A stretch of DNA of 64,000 nt from Spartinivicinus ruber (GCF_011009015.1 NZ_CP048878.1:5114354-5178353); one strand, 5' to 3'. Shown: positions 44,934-54,744, counted from the first letter of the stretch. The notes: generated from the letters alone by a model not told the origin. Program-made: numbers and translations.

Positions 44934-46487
44934 ATGAATAAATATAATCAACTCTTTCTTTTGCTACTAGTTAGTAATTACAGTTATGCTAATAGTGTAG
45001 ACTTAACAGTAAATAACTACTTAGCTCCCATTTCCGATACACTATCAGCTATCGTTTTTTTTAGTATTCCAATTTTAGGAGCTAATGTCCCACTAATTGT
45101 TCTCTGGCTCGCTTGTGCGGCTGCCTTCTTTACTTGCTATCTAAAGTTTATAAATTTACGGGGATTCACCCATGCCTTCCAGCTTATTAGAGGAGACTAT
45201 TGCAACCCAAAAGCCAAAGGAGAAATTTCGCATTTTCAAGCAGTAGCTACTGCTATATCGGGTACTGTTGGAGTAGGCAATATCGGTGGGGTTGCTATTG
45301 CCATTAGCATTGGAGGACCTGGGGCAACTTTTTGGTTAATTTTTGCTGGCTTTTTATCTATGTCCACCAAGCTAGTTGAGTGTACATTAGGTGTCATGTA
45401 TAGACGCCAACATAAAAATGGCTCCGTTTCAGGAGGCCCAATGTATTACCTTGAGCATGGGTTGACAGAAAAAGGTTGGCCAAGGTTAGGAAAAACAATG
45501 GGTGTGTTTTACGCTTTAGCGATGGTAGTAGGCTGTCTGGGCATTGGTAACATGTTTCAATCTAATCAAGCTTATATTCAGTTTGTTAACATTACTGGCG
45601 GTGAACAAAGCTTTTTTGGTGAGAACAGCTGGTTATTTGGCCTTCTTATTTCTACTACCGTGGCAGTAGTCATTATTGGTGGCATTCACTCAATTGCCAG
45701 GGTGGCTGAACGGATTGTCCCACTTATGGCCTCATTATATGTGGTTTCTGCCATTATTGTTATTAGCTTTAATTACCAGTTTCTTCCAACCGCAGTAGAA
45801 CTAATTATAAATGGCGCTTTTAGCCCAGAAGGCATTACTGGTGGTATGGTTGGCGTAATCATTATTGGTTTTCAACGGGCATTATTTTCTAATGAAGCAG
45901 GATTGGGATCAGCGTCTATTGCCCACTCGGCAGTAAAAACCAACGATCCTGCCAGTGAAGGCATTGTGTCATTATTAGAGCCCTTTATTGATACTATTGT
46001 CATTTGTACTTTAAGCTCACTCGTAATAATTACCACAGCAATACCTTATGGCTTAATGGATTCTGACTTACAAGGCATTGAACTCACTTCAGCCGCTTTT
46101 GCTTATCATATTCGTTGGTTTCCCTACCCTTTAGCACTTGCAGCACTTTTATTTGCCTTTTCTACTTCAATCGCCTGGTCTTATTATGGATTAAAAAGTT
46201 GGACCTACTTATTTGGTGATAAAAAAATTTCTCAGCTTATTTTTAAAGCAATTTTTTGTTTATTTATTGCCTTAGGTTGTATGATACAACTAGACTCAAT
46301 AATTAAAATTTCAGATGCTTTAGTATTTATTATTGCGATACCCAACATACTTGGTTTGTATATTTTAGCCCCAAACGTCAGACAGGAACTAAATCAATAT
46401 ATGTACAAACTAAAAACAGGAAAGCTTAAAAATTATCGAACTAGCCAAAGTCAAGTACAAACAACAGGAATAGAAGTTAGCCATTAA
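44934..46487 (+). CDS. AGCS family sodium:amino-acid symporter
   Basis: The 517-residue protein has about eleven membrane helices and AGCS (alanine/glycine:cation symporter) signatures: SGTVGVGNIGGVAIAISIGG, GSVSGGPMYYLEHGL and FQRALFSNEAGLGSASIAHS. A signal-like N terminus precedes the first helix, as in many gammaproteobacterial members. It imports small amino acids with sodium. Its divergent MocR neighbour and the aminotransferase cluster suggest taurine, hypotaurine or beta-alanine as substrate in place of a TauABC importer; this is an inference. Confidence 0.88.
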   Translation: MNKYNQLFLLLLVSNYSYANSVDLTVNNYLAPISDTLSAIVFFSIPILGANVPLIVLWLACAAAFFTCYLKFINLRGFTHAFQLIRGDYCNPKAKGEISHFQAVATAISGTVGVGNIGGVAIAISIGGPGATFWLIFAGFLSMSTKLVECTLGVMYRRQHKNGSVSGGPMYYLEHGLTEKGWPRLGKTMGVFYALAMVVGCLGIGNMFQSNQAYIQFVNITGGEQSFFGENSWLFGLLISTTVAVVIIGGIHSIARVAERIVPLMASLYVVSAIIVISFNYQFLPTAVELIINGAFSPEGITGGMVGVIIIGFQRALFSNEAGLGSASIAHSAVKTNDPASEGIVSLLEPFIDTIVICTLSSLVIITTAIPYGLMDSDLQGIELTSAAFAYHIRWFPYPLALAALLFAFSTSIAWSYYGLKSWTYLFGDKKISQLIFKAIFCLFIALGCMIQLDSIIKISDALVFIIAIPNILGLYILAPNVRQELNQYMYKLKTGKLKNYRTSQSQVQTTGIEVSH

Positions 46488-46541
46488 TCCATAAATTAAT
46501 TGTTATAACCAAAAAAATTATTCGAGTAGTCTATACTTTAT

Positions 46542-46573
46542 AAAGAGCGTTACTGATATAAGTTGCGCTCTTT
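46542..46573 (+). terminator. Hairpin between the symporter and cytochrome genes
   Basis: AAAGAGCG (46542-46549) and CGCTCTTT (46566-46573) form an 8-bp stem 55 bases after the symporter stop and 28 bases beyond the stop of the convergent cytochrome gene. T-runs are weak, so it is a probable rather than certain terminator. Confidence 0.5.
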
Positions 46574-46600
46574 GCGGTTGATTAAATTATTCTTAGTGAT

Positions 46601-47299
46601 TTATTCACCATAATACGTCGATAAATAATCCAGAATTACATTCTTCTTATCTAGAGCTAAACTTTCCATACCCTGCTCATCAACCATCCAATCCAGGGTT
46701 TCTTTCCAACGTTCACGGTTCATCCCTTGCTGGATAACTAACCTAAGAGAATGACAGCTCGCACATTCCATACTCACAAGCTCACTTCCCTTTCCTGGTT
46801 TTAATAGTTTGCTTGTTGTTATAACTGATTTGGCTGGCAGTAAGTCATTAATGGGAATTTGCCAATCGACCTCATCATCATTTAATGTAGCAAGCCAAGC
46901 AATAACTGCAGCACGCTTCGACAGATCATCAATACCAGGAAATGGCATACGATTCCCAGGAGCAAATGCTGCTGGCTGATGAAGAAACCTATCAAGCTGT
47001 TGATAATCCCAACTACCTTGTTTATAAGTCAGCGCTACACTATATTGAAAGCCACGAGCGCTAGCAATTTTTCTGCTAGCTAGCCCCCATAGGTTAGGGC
47101 CTATTTTATGGGGTTGGTTTTTCTCCACACTATGGCATGCCATGCAAACATTAGCTATCTGTCGACCAACGACAACTAGTTTATTTAGTTTGCTTGTTTC
47201 CCCTTTTGCTACTTCATTATCAACTGAGCTGGCATTGGCAGGGGGATTAGCCATTACCAATGCTTTTGCCAGCAATATACAACTTAAATATTTTTGCAC
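46601..47299 (-). CDS. Dihaem cytochrome c, likely electron acceptor of the sulfite dehydrogenase
   Basis: The 232-residue exported protein has a short signal peptide and two haem-binding sites, CMACH near residue 52 and CASCH near residue 178. The first domain ends in a KIGPNLWGLASRKIASARGF class I cytochrome pattern with the axial Met in NRMPFPG; the second is a shorter domain with a QQGMNRERWKETLDWM helix. It lies 26 bases after the molybdopterin enzyme gene on the same strand, the SorA-SorB arrangement. Classical SorB has one haem and SoxD has two; this dihaem partner is therefore called by context. Confidence 0.8.
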   Translation of the reverse strand: MQKYLSCILLAKALVMANPPANASSVDNEVAKGETSKLNKLVVVGRQIANVCMACHSVEKNQPHKIGPNLWGLASRKIASARGFQYSVALTYKQGSWDYQQLDRFLHQPAAFAPGNRMPFPGIDDLSKRAAVIAWLATLNDDEVDWQIPINDLLPAKSVITTSKLLKPGKGSELVSMECASCHSLRLVIQQGMNRERWKETLDWMVDEQGMESLALDKKNVILDYLSTYYGE

Positions 47300-47325
47300 T
47301 AGCTAACTACCTAAACTGCTACTAC

Positions 47326-48666
47326 CTATGCTACCCGAACGGCTATCCGATGAAAGCTGTTGTTTAAATAACCCTTGGGATTCCAGTCTATAGCAAAAGG
47401 TTGACTTACACCATGATCATCAGTTGCTTTTACCCAAATCTCATAATAACCAGTTTTAGGGAATTTCACTGTTGTTTTAAATCGCTGCCATGCTCCTTTA
47501 TTAGCTGGTTGACCTAATCCTGCCTGCTGCCAGGTAGCACCAAAATCAATTGAAATATCTACTTGATTGACTAATCGGTCACCAGCCCAGGCATGCCCAC
47601 GAATTTCCAGCTCATTAGTGTTGATCTGAATATTATTTTCAGGATAAGTAATGAGAGACTTAACAGGCATTTTTTCAATAATAACAAAATCCTTTTCATC
47701 TACTTTTTCACCTGGCGCTACTGGGTTATTTGGCACCCGATATGCCTTGCCTGTCATTTTAGGACCATCATGCACTTGGTTAAGCAACTCAATACGGGTT
47801 AACCATTTTTGTGAGCATGAGCCTGGCCAACCTGGAATAACTAAGCGTAATGGTGCTCCATTCATAGGGTGTAAGGGTGCTCCATTCATTTCAAATGCAA
47901 TCAGGTTCTCGTCACCTAATGCCTTAGCTAACGGAACCCCTCTGGAAATTGGCAATTTGCCAGGCTTGCCTGATAAATGGCTATCAGCGCTGTAATGTGC
48001 CGTATAAACAACTTCTTCTTTTACCCCTGCTGCTTGCAGCACATCCGCCAGCTTAACACCTGTCCATTGAGAACAAGCAACAGCACCATATGTCCATTGA
48101 TTGCCACGGGCTTTTGGTTCAAAAAATGCTCTACCGTTACCACCACACTCCAGAACCAAGTTTCTTGTTACTACATCAAAATGTTTTTTTAAGTCAGAAA
48201 TTTTTAGTGTAAGAGGCTTATTAACCAAGCCATCAATTGTTAATACCCATTTTTCTGGATCAACGTTAACAGGGGGAATACCATTATTACGAATAAAGTG
48301 GCGAGTTGTAGGCGTGATTTCATCATCCAATAAATGGGGGGGAGTCTCAGCATTAACCGGACGATCGTTCAGAATGATTAAGCCATCTTTACCTTTGATT
48401 GCTAAGTCAGGCGTCCCACTTGCCATTGCAGCAGGGATAAGACCACCTGGCATATTACGGTGAAATGGAATATAACCACCCAAAGCTGCAGCCATACCTG
48501 CTAAACCAAGTCCTTTAAGAAAACCTCGACGATCAGGATAAGCTTTTCGGCCAAATACAACCTCATCGGCTTTAACAGGATTTTCTAAATAAAGATCTAA
48601 CAAATCTGCCTGACTAGACTGACTTTCAATATTGTTTATATTACTACTTTTTCTATTAGCAGACAT
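47326..48666 (-). CDS. Tat-exported sulfite dehydrogenase, SorA/SoxC-like molybdoenzyme
   Basis: The 446-residue protein has a twin-arginine signal (RRGFLKGLGLAG) after a long polar N terminus and a sulfite-oxidase-type molybdopterin domain with the metal-ligating Cys174 in LECGGNGRAFF. The C-terminal part is the Mo-co dimerisation domain (VNQVDISIDFGATWQQAGL). It would oxidise sulfite to sulfate in the periplasm and pass electrons to the cytochrome that follows. I start it at the ATG at 48666, which has GGGA seven bases upstream; a start at 48690 would add eight unlike residues. With a desulfonating or desulfinating pathway next door, sulfite detoxification is its likely role. Confidence 0.85.
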   Translation of the reverse strand: MSANRKSSNINNIESQSSQADLLDLYLENPVKADEVVFGRKAYPDRRGFLKGLGLAGMAAALGGYIPFHRNMPGGLIPAAMASGTPDLAIKGKDGLIILNDRPVNAETPPHLLDDEITPTTRHFIRNNGIPPVNVDPEKWVLTIDGLVNKPLTLKISDLKKHFDVVTRNLVLECGGNGRAFFEPKARGNQWTYGAVACSQWTGVKLADVLQAAGVKEEVVYTAHYSADSHLSGKPGKLPISRGVPLAKALGDENLIAFEMNGAPLHPMNGAPLRLVIPGWPGSCSQKWLTRIELLNQVHDGPKMTGKAYRVPNNPVAPGEKVDEKDFVIIEKMPVKSLITYPENNIQINTNELEIRGHAWAGDRLVNQVDISIDFGATWQQAGLGQPANKGAWQRFKTTVKFPKTGYYEIWVKATDDHGVSQPFAIDWNPKGYLNNSFHRIAVRVA

Positions 48667-48902
48667 CTCATTCCCTATGCAGCAACGCACATACAGTTAA
48701 AATACTCTTTGCCAGGCTATAAGTTCAATATTTAGCCTGAGCCAATTTTATACAGCAGTAAATGTATTACTCCGAGTGCATTATTTAACTATTGGTAATA
48801 ACAATCAAATTTAGTACTATAAAGCTCCAGTAGATAACAAAAATCTGTTCTCAAATCAAGATTTCCATTTATCCTAGCGAAGTGTTTCAAAGGACATTGG
48901 TT

Positions 48903-49691
48903 GTGTTAGAAGTAACTAAACGTAAGTATTTACAATTACTGACATCCCTAGTGCTACCCAGCTTTCTCAGTATAGACAATCTTTATGCTAGCGAATCCTT
49001 CCCCCATCGAGCAAGCTACTCTGATGTTAAAACAATTGAACTTGATGAGTTATATAATAAAAAAAACCAATGTCTTGTTATAGACGTAAGATCAAAAGTA
49101 GAATACGACGTTATACATATTCGTAATTCACTGAATATCTCTTTAAGCAAGATAAATTTTAGTACGTTAGTAGAGAATGCACATAAAAAGCAGAACAAAA
49201 GTTGCATCGTCTTTTACTGCAATGGACATACCTGTAAAAAGTCATATAAAGCCGTACGCAAAATGAACCCTTCAAAAATCTATAACCTAGTAAGTGCATT
49301 TGATGCCGGGATATTTGCTTGGGCAAACAAGTACAACAATCAAACTATCTTATTGAACAAAGTACTAACTGATAAGAACAAGCTCATTAGTAAACATGAA
49401 TATGAAAAGCGCTTAATTAATAAAGACCAGTTAAACGAAAAATTTTATCTTATTGATATAAGAGATCACTACCAACGAAAAGAAGAAAAAATTCCTCTCA
49501 AGGAATTTAAGCGAATTCCACTTTCACGTATACGTCCACTCTTAAAAAGACGCCTCATTAAAGATGAAAATTTATTATTTATTGACAAAGTGGGGAAACA
49601 AAACAGATGGTTACATTATTATTTGAAAGAGTATGGATATCAAAACTATTCATTTTTAAATGGTGGTAGTGCTGTCTTTAAAAACCAGTGA
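48903..49691 (+). CDS. Exported protein with one active and one degenerate rhodanese domain
   Basis: The 262-residue protein has a signal-like N terminus (LLTSLVLPSFLSIDNLYAS), a rhodanese domain with the CDC25-like start VIDVRSKVEYDVIHIRNSLNI and active-site Cys106 in FYCNGHTCKK, and a second domain (FYLIDIRDHYQRKEEKIPL) that lacks a cysteine in the active loop. The GTG at 48903 has AAAGGA eight bases upstream and is preferred to a GTG at 48882. Rhodaneses move sulfane sulfur. The gene is divergent from the sulfite dehydrogenase. A fragment of a related gene lies at 53640-53759. Confidence 0.78.
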   Translation: MLEVTKRKYLQLLTSLVLPSFLSIDNLYASESFPHRASYSDVKTIELDELYNKKNQCLVIDVRSKVEYDVIHIRNSLNISLSKINFSTLVENAHKKQNKSCIVFYCNGHTCKKSYKAVRKMNPSKIYNLVSAFDAGIFAWANKYNNQTILLNKVLTDKNKLISKHEYEKRLINKDQLNEKFYLIDIRDHYQRKEEKIPLKEFKRIPLSRIRPLLKRRLIKDENLLFIDKVGKQNRWLHYYLKEYGYQNYSFLNGGSAVFKNQ

Positions 49692-51385
49692 TTATCACCC
49701 TTTCTTCTCTCCCCTCCTATATGTTATTCACTCTTCAAGGGGAGAGTCATTCGCGAAGCACATATCTCAGCATTAACATTTGCTATATAGCTAAACCTAT
49801 TATTTATATCAATTTAACCTTTCTTAATAGCATCCTGCCTATACTCACTGACTATGATTAAGCTTCACTTTAAAGGCTAACCACCATAATTTCTTAGTGT
49901 TCCCTCGGAAGTTCACGGTAGTTATAGTTTTCGCAATCAAATTCGAATAGCATTAAGCTCATTTATTGGTTCTTCCAACCAGAATAAACTCAATGGCACT
50001 TGATTATTTACGCCCAAGTTCAAGTCAGACAGCTTGGATGCATAGCCATATCGAACATGATCAGGCGTTCCCCACGCAGGAATTGAACCTGAATCAATAA
50101 CTGAATTAACTTCTCCTTTTAAAGCTTTCTGCTCCAATTCCTTATCTGCTGCTGAGAAAGATGAATTCACTTCCAGGTTTACAAGACGAGTGGCAACCCT
50201 TAGCTTTACATTCAGTTTTGTCAATGCCTGTAGCGTTTCTTCCTTGGTACTGCTTGTCAGTAATGCCTTCGTATACAGTGTCAAATCAGACATAACTTTA
50301 TCCTGAAACTGACTTTTTGTCATCACACGTAGATCAATGACATCTTGAATGAAGATTTCTGCATTATTCTCAGGAATATTTGGAAAATCATTTGCTAAAC
50401 TGACACGAAGCATTGTTCGGTTATCTGACGAATAGTTTGTTTCACCTTCTGAAATATAACGCGGCATAATATTCGTGAGCACACCAATAGACGCTTTTAC
50501 TGTTGCTAGTTGTGGTGAAACAACAACAGAAGCTACCTCTGTCTTAACCACATTCTCAACTTGGTCAGTTATCCCAGGCCTTTTTGATTTAGCAAGATCA
50601 CTTTGAGCTTGTTGATAGTGCGATAACTCTTGCTTCAAAACTAACAAATTACCTTGATACATTGCTCTTTCATTTTCACTGAAATTTATAGTTTTTTCAG
50701 TGCCTGCTGCTTCTATTTTTTTTACCTCATCTGATAAATGTTCATTTAAACGGACTATATTAACGTCAGGTAAACCTAACTTTTCTGTTAATCCATGTAT
50801 ACGCGCTTCTACCTGTTGTAAGTAAGTATGCTGAATTCTTCCTGCCATTTGAGCCACAGACGCACCTAAAATCACAATCCCCGTATCTGATTGAGCATTC
50901 TTCATGTGTATACCTAAAACAGTTTCATAGGGTTTGTCAGAATAAACTTGGTCAATATCATAAATCGGCTCTAGCTCCTGTTGAATTGATTTATCTATAA
51001 CAGAGTGAATAGCCCCTTCCTTTTCACTATCTTGACCTAAAGCATAAACATAATAGTCTGCTTCAAGGTTATCTGATGTTTTATTTTTGTCATTGTGAGT
51101 AAAATTAAGGCTTACTTTTCCATCCTCCCCCTTACTAATAGAAACCGTATCTACTTTTACTAGGCTTTCTTTCGCAGCTTTTGGAGCATGCTCTAACTGA
51201 TTGCCATCTAAAAGTACAGGTGGAGTTGAACGAATAAACCACTTAATATTGGCACCTAAACTACCGGCTCTTTCTACAGCATCAATCCCAGCGTTGGGGC
51301 CATGTACTACTACTGTTTTACCTTTCAGCGATTCACCATTATCAGTCAAACGCATGAACTCATCCAAATCAAGTACTTTACTTTT

Positions 51386-52416
51386 CCTAATTATCATCAT
51401 ACCTAAGCTATATTTAGTAGCTTACCTGGTAGTGGAGGTGTTCTCAGTGCTACAAATGCTAGCCTAGGAATAAATTCTACTAAGCTAAATCTTCGATTAA
51501 ATCGATACTGAAATTCAGCAAGATAACGTTGTGCATATTTAGCGCGAATAGCATGATAAGTACTACGTAAAGCACTTTTTAAGTTTCCAAGGATGGTGTT
51601 AACCCAATAAAATTCAGGTTCCTCTACTGATGCACGACCACCACCGCATACAATTTTATCATGAAGACAACCTGCTTCTATGACACCATTAAAACAGGCC
51701 AGTCCATCGGAGATTACGGTACTGCCCTTGGCCAAATTCTGCCTACTCCAAGCCGTTATCTCTTCTTTATTAAACCCTTTTAAAATGCTCAGTTTAATTC
51801 GTGTCGGTTGACCTTGTTTTGTTGTTTCTACGGCTGCTACAAAAGGTATTTTCCCATCTGCTCCCCTACCTCTTTTGCAACCTGTACGCTCACCACCAAG
51901 ATAGGCATCATCAATTTCAATAAAACCCGACAATTGCTTGGTGCCTTCTCTTTCTTGCATCACTTTCATGAGCTTATGTTTCATTCTCCAGGCAGCTTGA
52001 TAGGAAATACCTAAATGGCGATGTAATTCTATGGCTGATATACCTTTTTTGTCTTGGGAGATCAAATACATCCCTTGGAACCAAGTCTTTAATGGTAATT
52101 TGGTTGATTCAAAGATAGTACCTGCAGTTACAGATGTTTGCTGGTGACATTTATAGCACTGCTGAAGCTTTCTAGTAGTGAGTTGACAGCATTTGTCGTA
52201 TCCACAATTGGGGCACTGAAAACCTTCTGGCCATCGCAATTTGTATAAGGTATTAAAGCATTGTTCTTCTGTACCATATTGTTTGAGAAACTCGTTTAAA
52301 CTCAGGCCTTTTTGAAATTGAACTTTGTTGATAGCCATTATTTATACCTTCTCAATTAAGTTTCCATGCTGTTCAAATATACAGCAGTTAATGGCTTAGG
52401 TATAGTGATAATTAGG
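51386..52416 (-). mobile_element. IS1595-family insertion sequence, copy 2 (complete)
   Basis: The element is 1031 bp with the same ends as copy 1 and a perfect 8-bp target duplication TTACTTTT (51378-51385 and 52417-52424). It interrupts the 703-codon gene. Same orientation as copy 1, about 41.6 kb away. Confidence 0.95.
51403..52338 (-). CDS. IS1595-family DDE transposase (copy 2)
   Basis: The 311-residue protein has the same translated sequence as the transposase at 9757-10692, with the N-terminal CPNCGYDKC/CYKCHQ zinc ribbon and the FIEIDDAYLGGERTG catalytic start. Identity of both copies implies very recent duplication or continued movement in this strain. Confidence 0.95.
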   Translation of the reverse strand: MAINKVQFQKGLSLNEFLKQYGTEEQCFNTLYKLRWPEGFQCPNCGYDKCCQLTTRKLQQCYKCHQQTSVTAGTIFESTKLPLKTWFQGMYLISQDKKGISAIELHRHLGISYQAAWRMKHKLMKVMQEREGTKQLSGFIEIDDAYLGGERTGCKRGRGADGKIPFVAAVETTKQGQPTRIKLSILKGFNKEEITAWSRQNLAKGSTVISDGLACFNGVIEAGCLHDKIVCGGGRASVEEPEFYWVNTILGNLKSALRSTYHAIRAKYAQRYLAEFQYRFNRRFSLVEFIPRLAFVALRTPPLPGKLLNIA

Positions 52417-53419
52417 TTACTTTTTAGTACTGACCTATCATGTATAGTAATATTATTCAAACGCTGTTCTGCTCCAGTCAGCCCAACAGAGCTTTTATCT
52501 GAAAGAGCATTCGTATGAGGTCCTGCTCCGATGCCAAGTATCACTTGTTTTGTATAAAATTCCTGGCCTTGCTTAGTAGTCACTTTAAATAAACCATTAT
52601 CTCCTTTTTCTACATGCTTTACCTCATCATTCACTTCCTGTACACCTAGTGAAGTAGCCCGAGTTATCTGAGCAGTATTCGCATCAGAAAATTGCTGTCG
52701 ATCTGCATATTCTTTAGAGTATTTCGGTGATTTATTACCCCATGTTTCGATGAGTTCATTTTGGTGGTTAATAAATCCAGAGCCACGCACTTCTTTTGAC
52801 CACGGTTCAACAGAGCCAATTACCATTGCACGCCCTTCTAGCGGTTGATCATATTCTAAAGTTTCTTTTGAATATTGACTTTCATATCGATCACAAACTT
52901 CTGTTAGAGCATAAGCTATGCTGCTGCCTCTCCCAATAAAAATCACATCTTGAATAGGCAGCTGAGATGTAGCAAGCTTGGTGCTATCGACTGAACTGAT
53001 TGACTTTGCGTTCTCTACCCCAGACAAGCCCTGACTCTCTATTCCATGATTAACCAAAGAATGTAGGGGTGAATGAAGAATTTGCATGCCTGTACCTCAA
53101 TTTATTAATTCAGCAACATTTACCAATTTATGCTATTAGTCGTACATCCAATAAAACTCAAAAATAAAGCCGAACCATCCCTATAAAACAAATAATATTT
53201 TGTCCTTTTAGATTTAAATAGATATACAACCTATTTAAAAAGCAGCTTCCAACTAAAATATAACTGCTTTACTATGCAGACATAACTGACTAAAAATAAC
53301 TTCTTGGTCAAACTACACAAACTGTTTTAATGAACAGTTGAGTAGGACTACTGAATTGTATCCATATGAGTTTTTGTTTAGACAACAAAAACTGGCTATC
53401 GCAACTATAAATTTTATTT

Positions 53420-53650
53420 ATGGAACTCCAGCCTGAAATGCCCCCGTCATCTGAAATACTGCACCACCTAGTTGAGAGAATGAGCCATTTAGGTAAACTC
53501 TGCATTCATAAACGGTTATGCACGAACACGTACCCCGATATGATTAGTGGAGAACTCGTTCTTAAACACGACACTCAAGTAAGTGAAAGTACTATTTATC
53601 GTTACATTTGGGCGACCGGACTCATGGAAGGGAATAATTGTAAATGCTAG
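53420..53650 (+). pseudogene. IS30-type transposase remnant
   Basis: A 76-codon frame reads LHHLVERMSHLGKLCIHKRL then TYPDMISGELVLKHDTQVSES and STIYRYIWATGL. The segment P-D/E-M-I-S-G-E-L followed by VSxxTIYRYI matches the IS30 family just before its DDE domain (usual form WSPEQISGRL...VSHETIYRYI). Everything before and after is missing, so this is a leftover. No ends or target duplications are visible. It runs directly into a rhodanese fragment. The 53088-53419 stretch upstream shows no other feature I can name. Confidence 0.5.
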
Positions 53651-53759
53651 ATCAAAAGCTGAGTATAATGTTATTCATATAGCCAATGCACATAACATTC
53701 CTTTTTCAAAAGGAAACTTCACAAGTAAAACCAAAGAAGTCAAGAGAAGAAAATCTTAA
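53640..53759 (+). pseudogene. Rhodanese-domain gene fragment
   Basis: Codons from 53640 to the stop at 53757-53759 read NARSKAEYNVIHIANAHNIP then FSKGNF, which aligns with DVRSKVEYDVIHIRNSLNIS and LSKINF in the rhodanese gene at 48903-49691. It has no start and lacks the active-site loop, so it is a truncated paralogue. It abuts the IS30-like remnant, suggesting loss through insertion-sequence activity. Confidence 0.7.
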
Positions 53760-53775
53760 TAAAAATTTATTTTAC

Positions 53776-54564
53776 TTATAAATTAGGTATATATTTATTT
53801 AATATCTCCTTCAGCCTTCCATTTTTCTCCATCTTCTCAAGCTCTTTGTTAATTATATTTAATAACTGTTTTCCCTGGGGATGTTTTTTTGAGATTAGAA
53901 AATGAAATCGTTCTTTGGGTACTGGTAGGGCTTGATAGGCTATGTCTTTAGTTAACAATGGCTTGTCAAATACCATCCAAGCGGCAGCTATTATTTCTAA
54001 TCGAGCAAAGGCAATATGACAAAACTTACGATTTACTCTCGTGATAAGAGCACTATGGTCTTTAGTTGACCTTTCTATTTCCTCATTTTTAAAGCCAAAG
54101 TTTGTATAATTATAACCTAACAACCCACAACGCAAATCAGGACTAATTTTTTCTCTAACCTGCTTAACAGTTATACCTTCAGGATACTGGCTTTTTAGAT
54201 AAAAGTATGCAGGGGTTAGCTCATAACTATGACGAGAATATAAGTAATCTCTGCGACGTTCATCATTTAAAGAAGTTGGCCATATCATGTGGAACTCTCC
54301 TGACTTAAGAGAACCAAGACAACGCTTCCATGGCCTGATTACATGCTTTAACTTGAGCTTGTAAGACTTTACTATCTCCTCCATTACATCAACATTATAG
54401 CCTACCAACTCTTTCGTTCCAGTTCGTTTATGATACTCAAAAGGAGCCCATGCTGTTTGAGGAGTTGTACAAGCTAAAATCTCAGTATTAGGTGGAATAT
54501 CAGCATGAATAAACATAGACGAGCCAGCTAACACTAGCAAGTTAAACTTTGTGAAAGTATGCAT
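53776..54564 (-). CDS. Orphan periplasmic solute-binding protein, SBP_bac_3 type
   Basis: The 262-residue protein has a signal peptide (LLVLAGSSMFIHA, cleavage near 22) and family 3 solute-binding features: WAPFEYHKRTGTKELVGYNVDVMEEIVKSY at the front, RPWKRCLGSLKSGEFHMIWP in lobe 1, and a C-terminal INKELEKMEKNGRLKEILNKY helix. No ABC permease or ATPase is near. It could work with a distant transporter or as a ligand sensor. Ligand unknown. Confidence 0.75.
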   Translation of the reverse strand: MHTFTKFNLLVLAGSSMFIHADIPPNTEILACTTPQTAWAPFEYHKRTGTKELVGYNVDVMEEIVKSYKLKLKHVIRPWKRCLGSLKSGEFHMIWPTSLNDERRRDYLYSRHSYELTPAYFYLKSQYPEGITVKQVREKISPDLRCGLLGYNYTNFGFKNEEIERSTKDHSALITRVNRKFCHIAFARLEIIAAAWMVFDKPLLTKDIAYQALPVPKERFHFLISKKHPQGKQLLNIINKELEKMEKNGRLKEILNKYIPNL

Positions 54565-54744
54565 TTTAATACTTCCTTACTAACCCATAACCACTCTATT
54601 AGTATAATTAAGTTTGGGTAATATGCTCCTTTTCCCTACAAGTTTAATCAATGTATCAACTATACAACTCAATGCAGTCTGTATAAAATATCATCCTCAA
54701 CTGAAAACATATTTTTTAACCAAAAAAGTTTGATTATACATTTT

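Larger units (their letters stand above)
49937..53087 (-). pseudogene. 703-codon Rossmann-fold gene split by an IS1595 element
   Basis: Two pieces on the minus strand (52417-53087 and 49937-51385) belong to one gene cut by the IS1595 element at 51386-52416. The 8-bp target duplication TTACTTTT reads AAAAGTAA on the coding strand and lies in the same frame on both sides (Lys-Ser then Lys), so removing the element restores a continuous frame of 703 residues. The first half starts MQILHSPLHSLVNHG and has a nucleotide-binding-like VIFIGRGSSIAYALTEV; the second has TVVVHGPNAGIDAVERAGSLG. Two Rossmann motifs suggest an FAD/NAD(P)-dependent oxidoreductase. The second piece has an ATG inside the IS end and could still be made. 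Exact function is unknown. Confidence 0.85.

Noticed and set aside
49016-49207. Minus-strand open frame within the rhodanese gene, and many similar antisense frames across the window.
   Set aside because: They lie inside well-supported genes, lack ribosome sites and show no family features.
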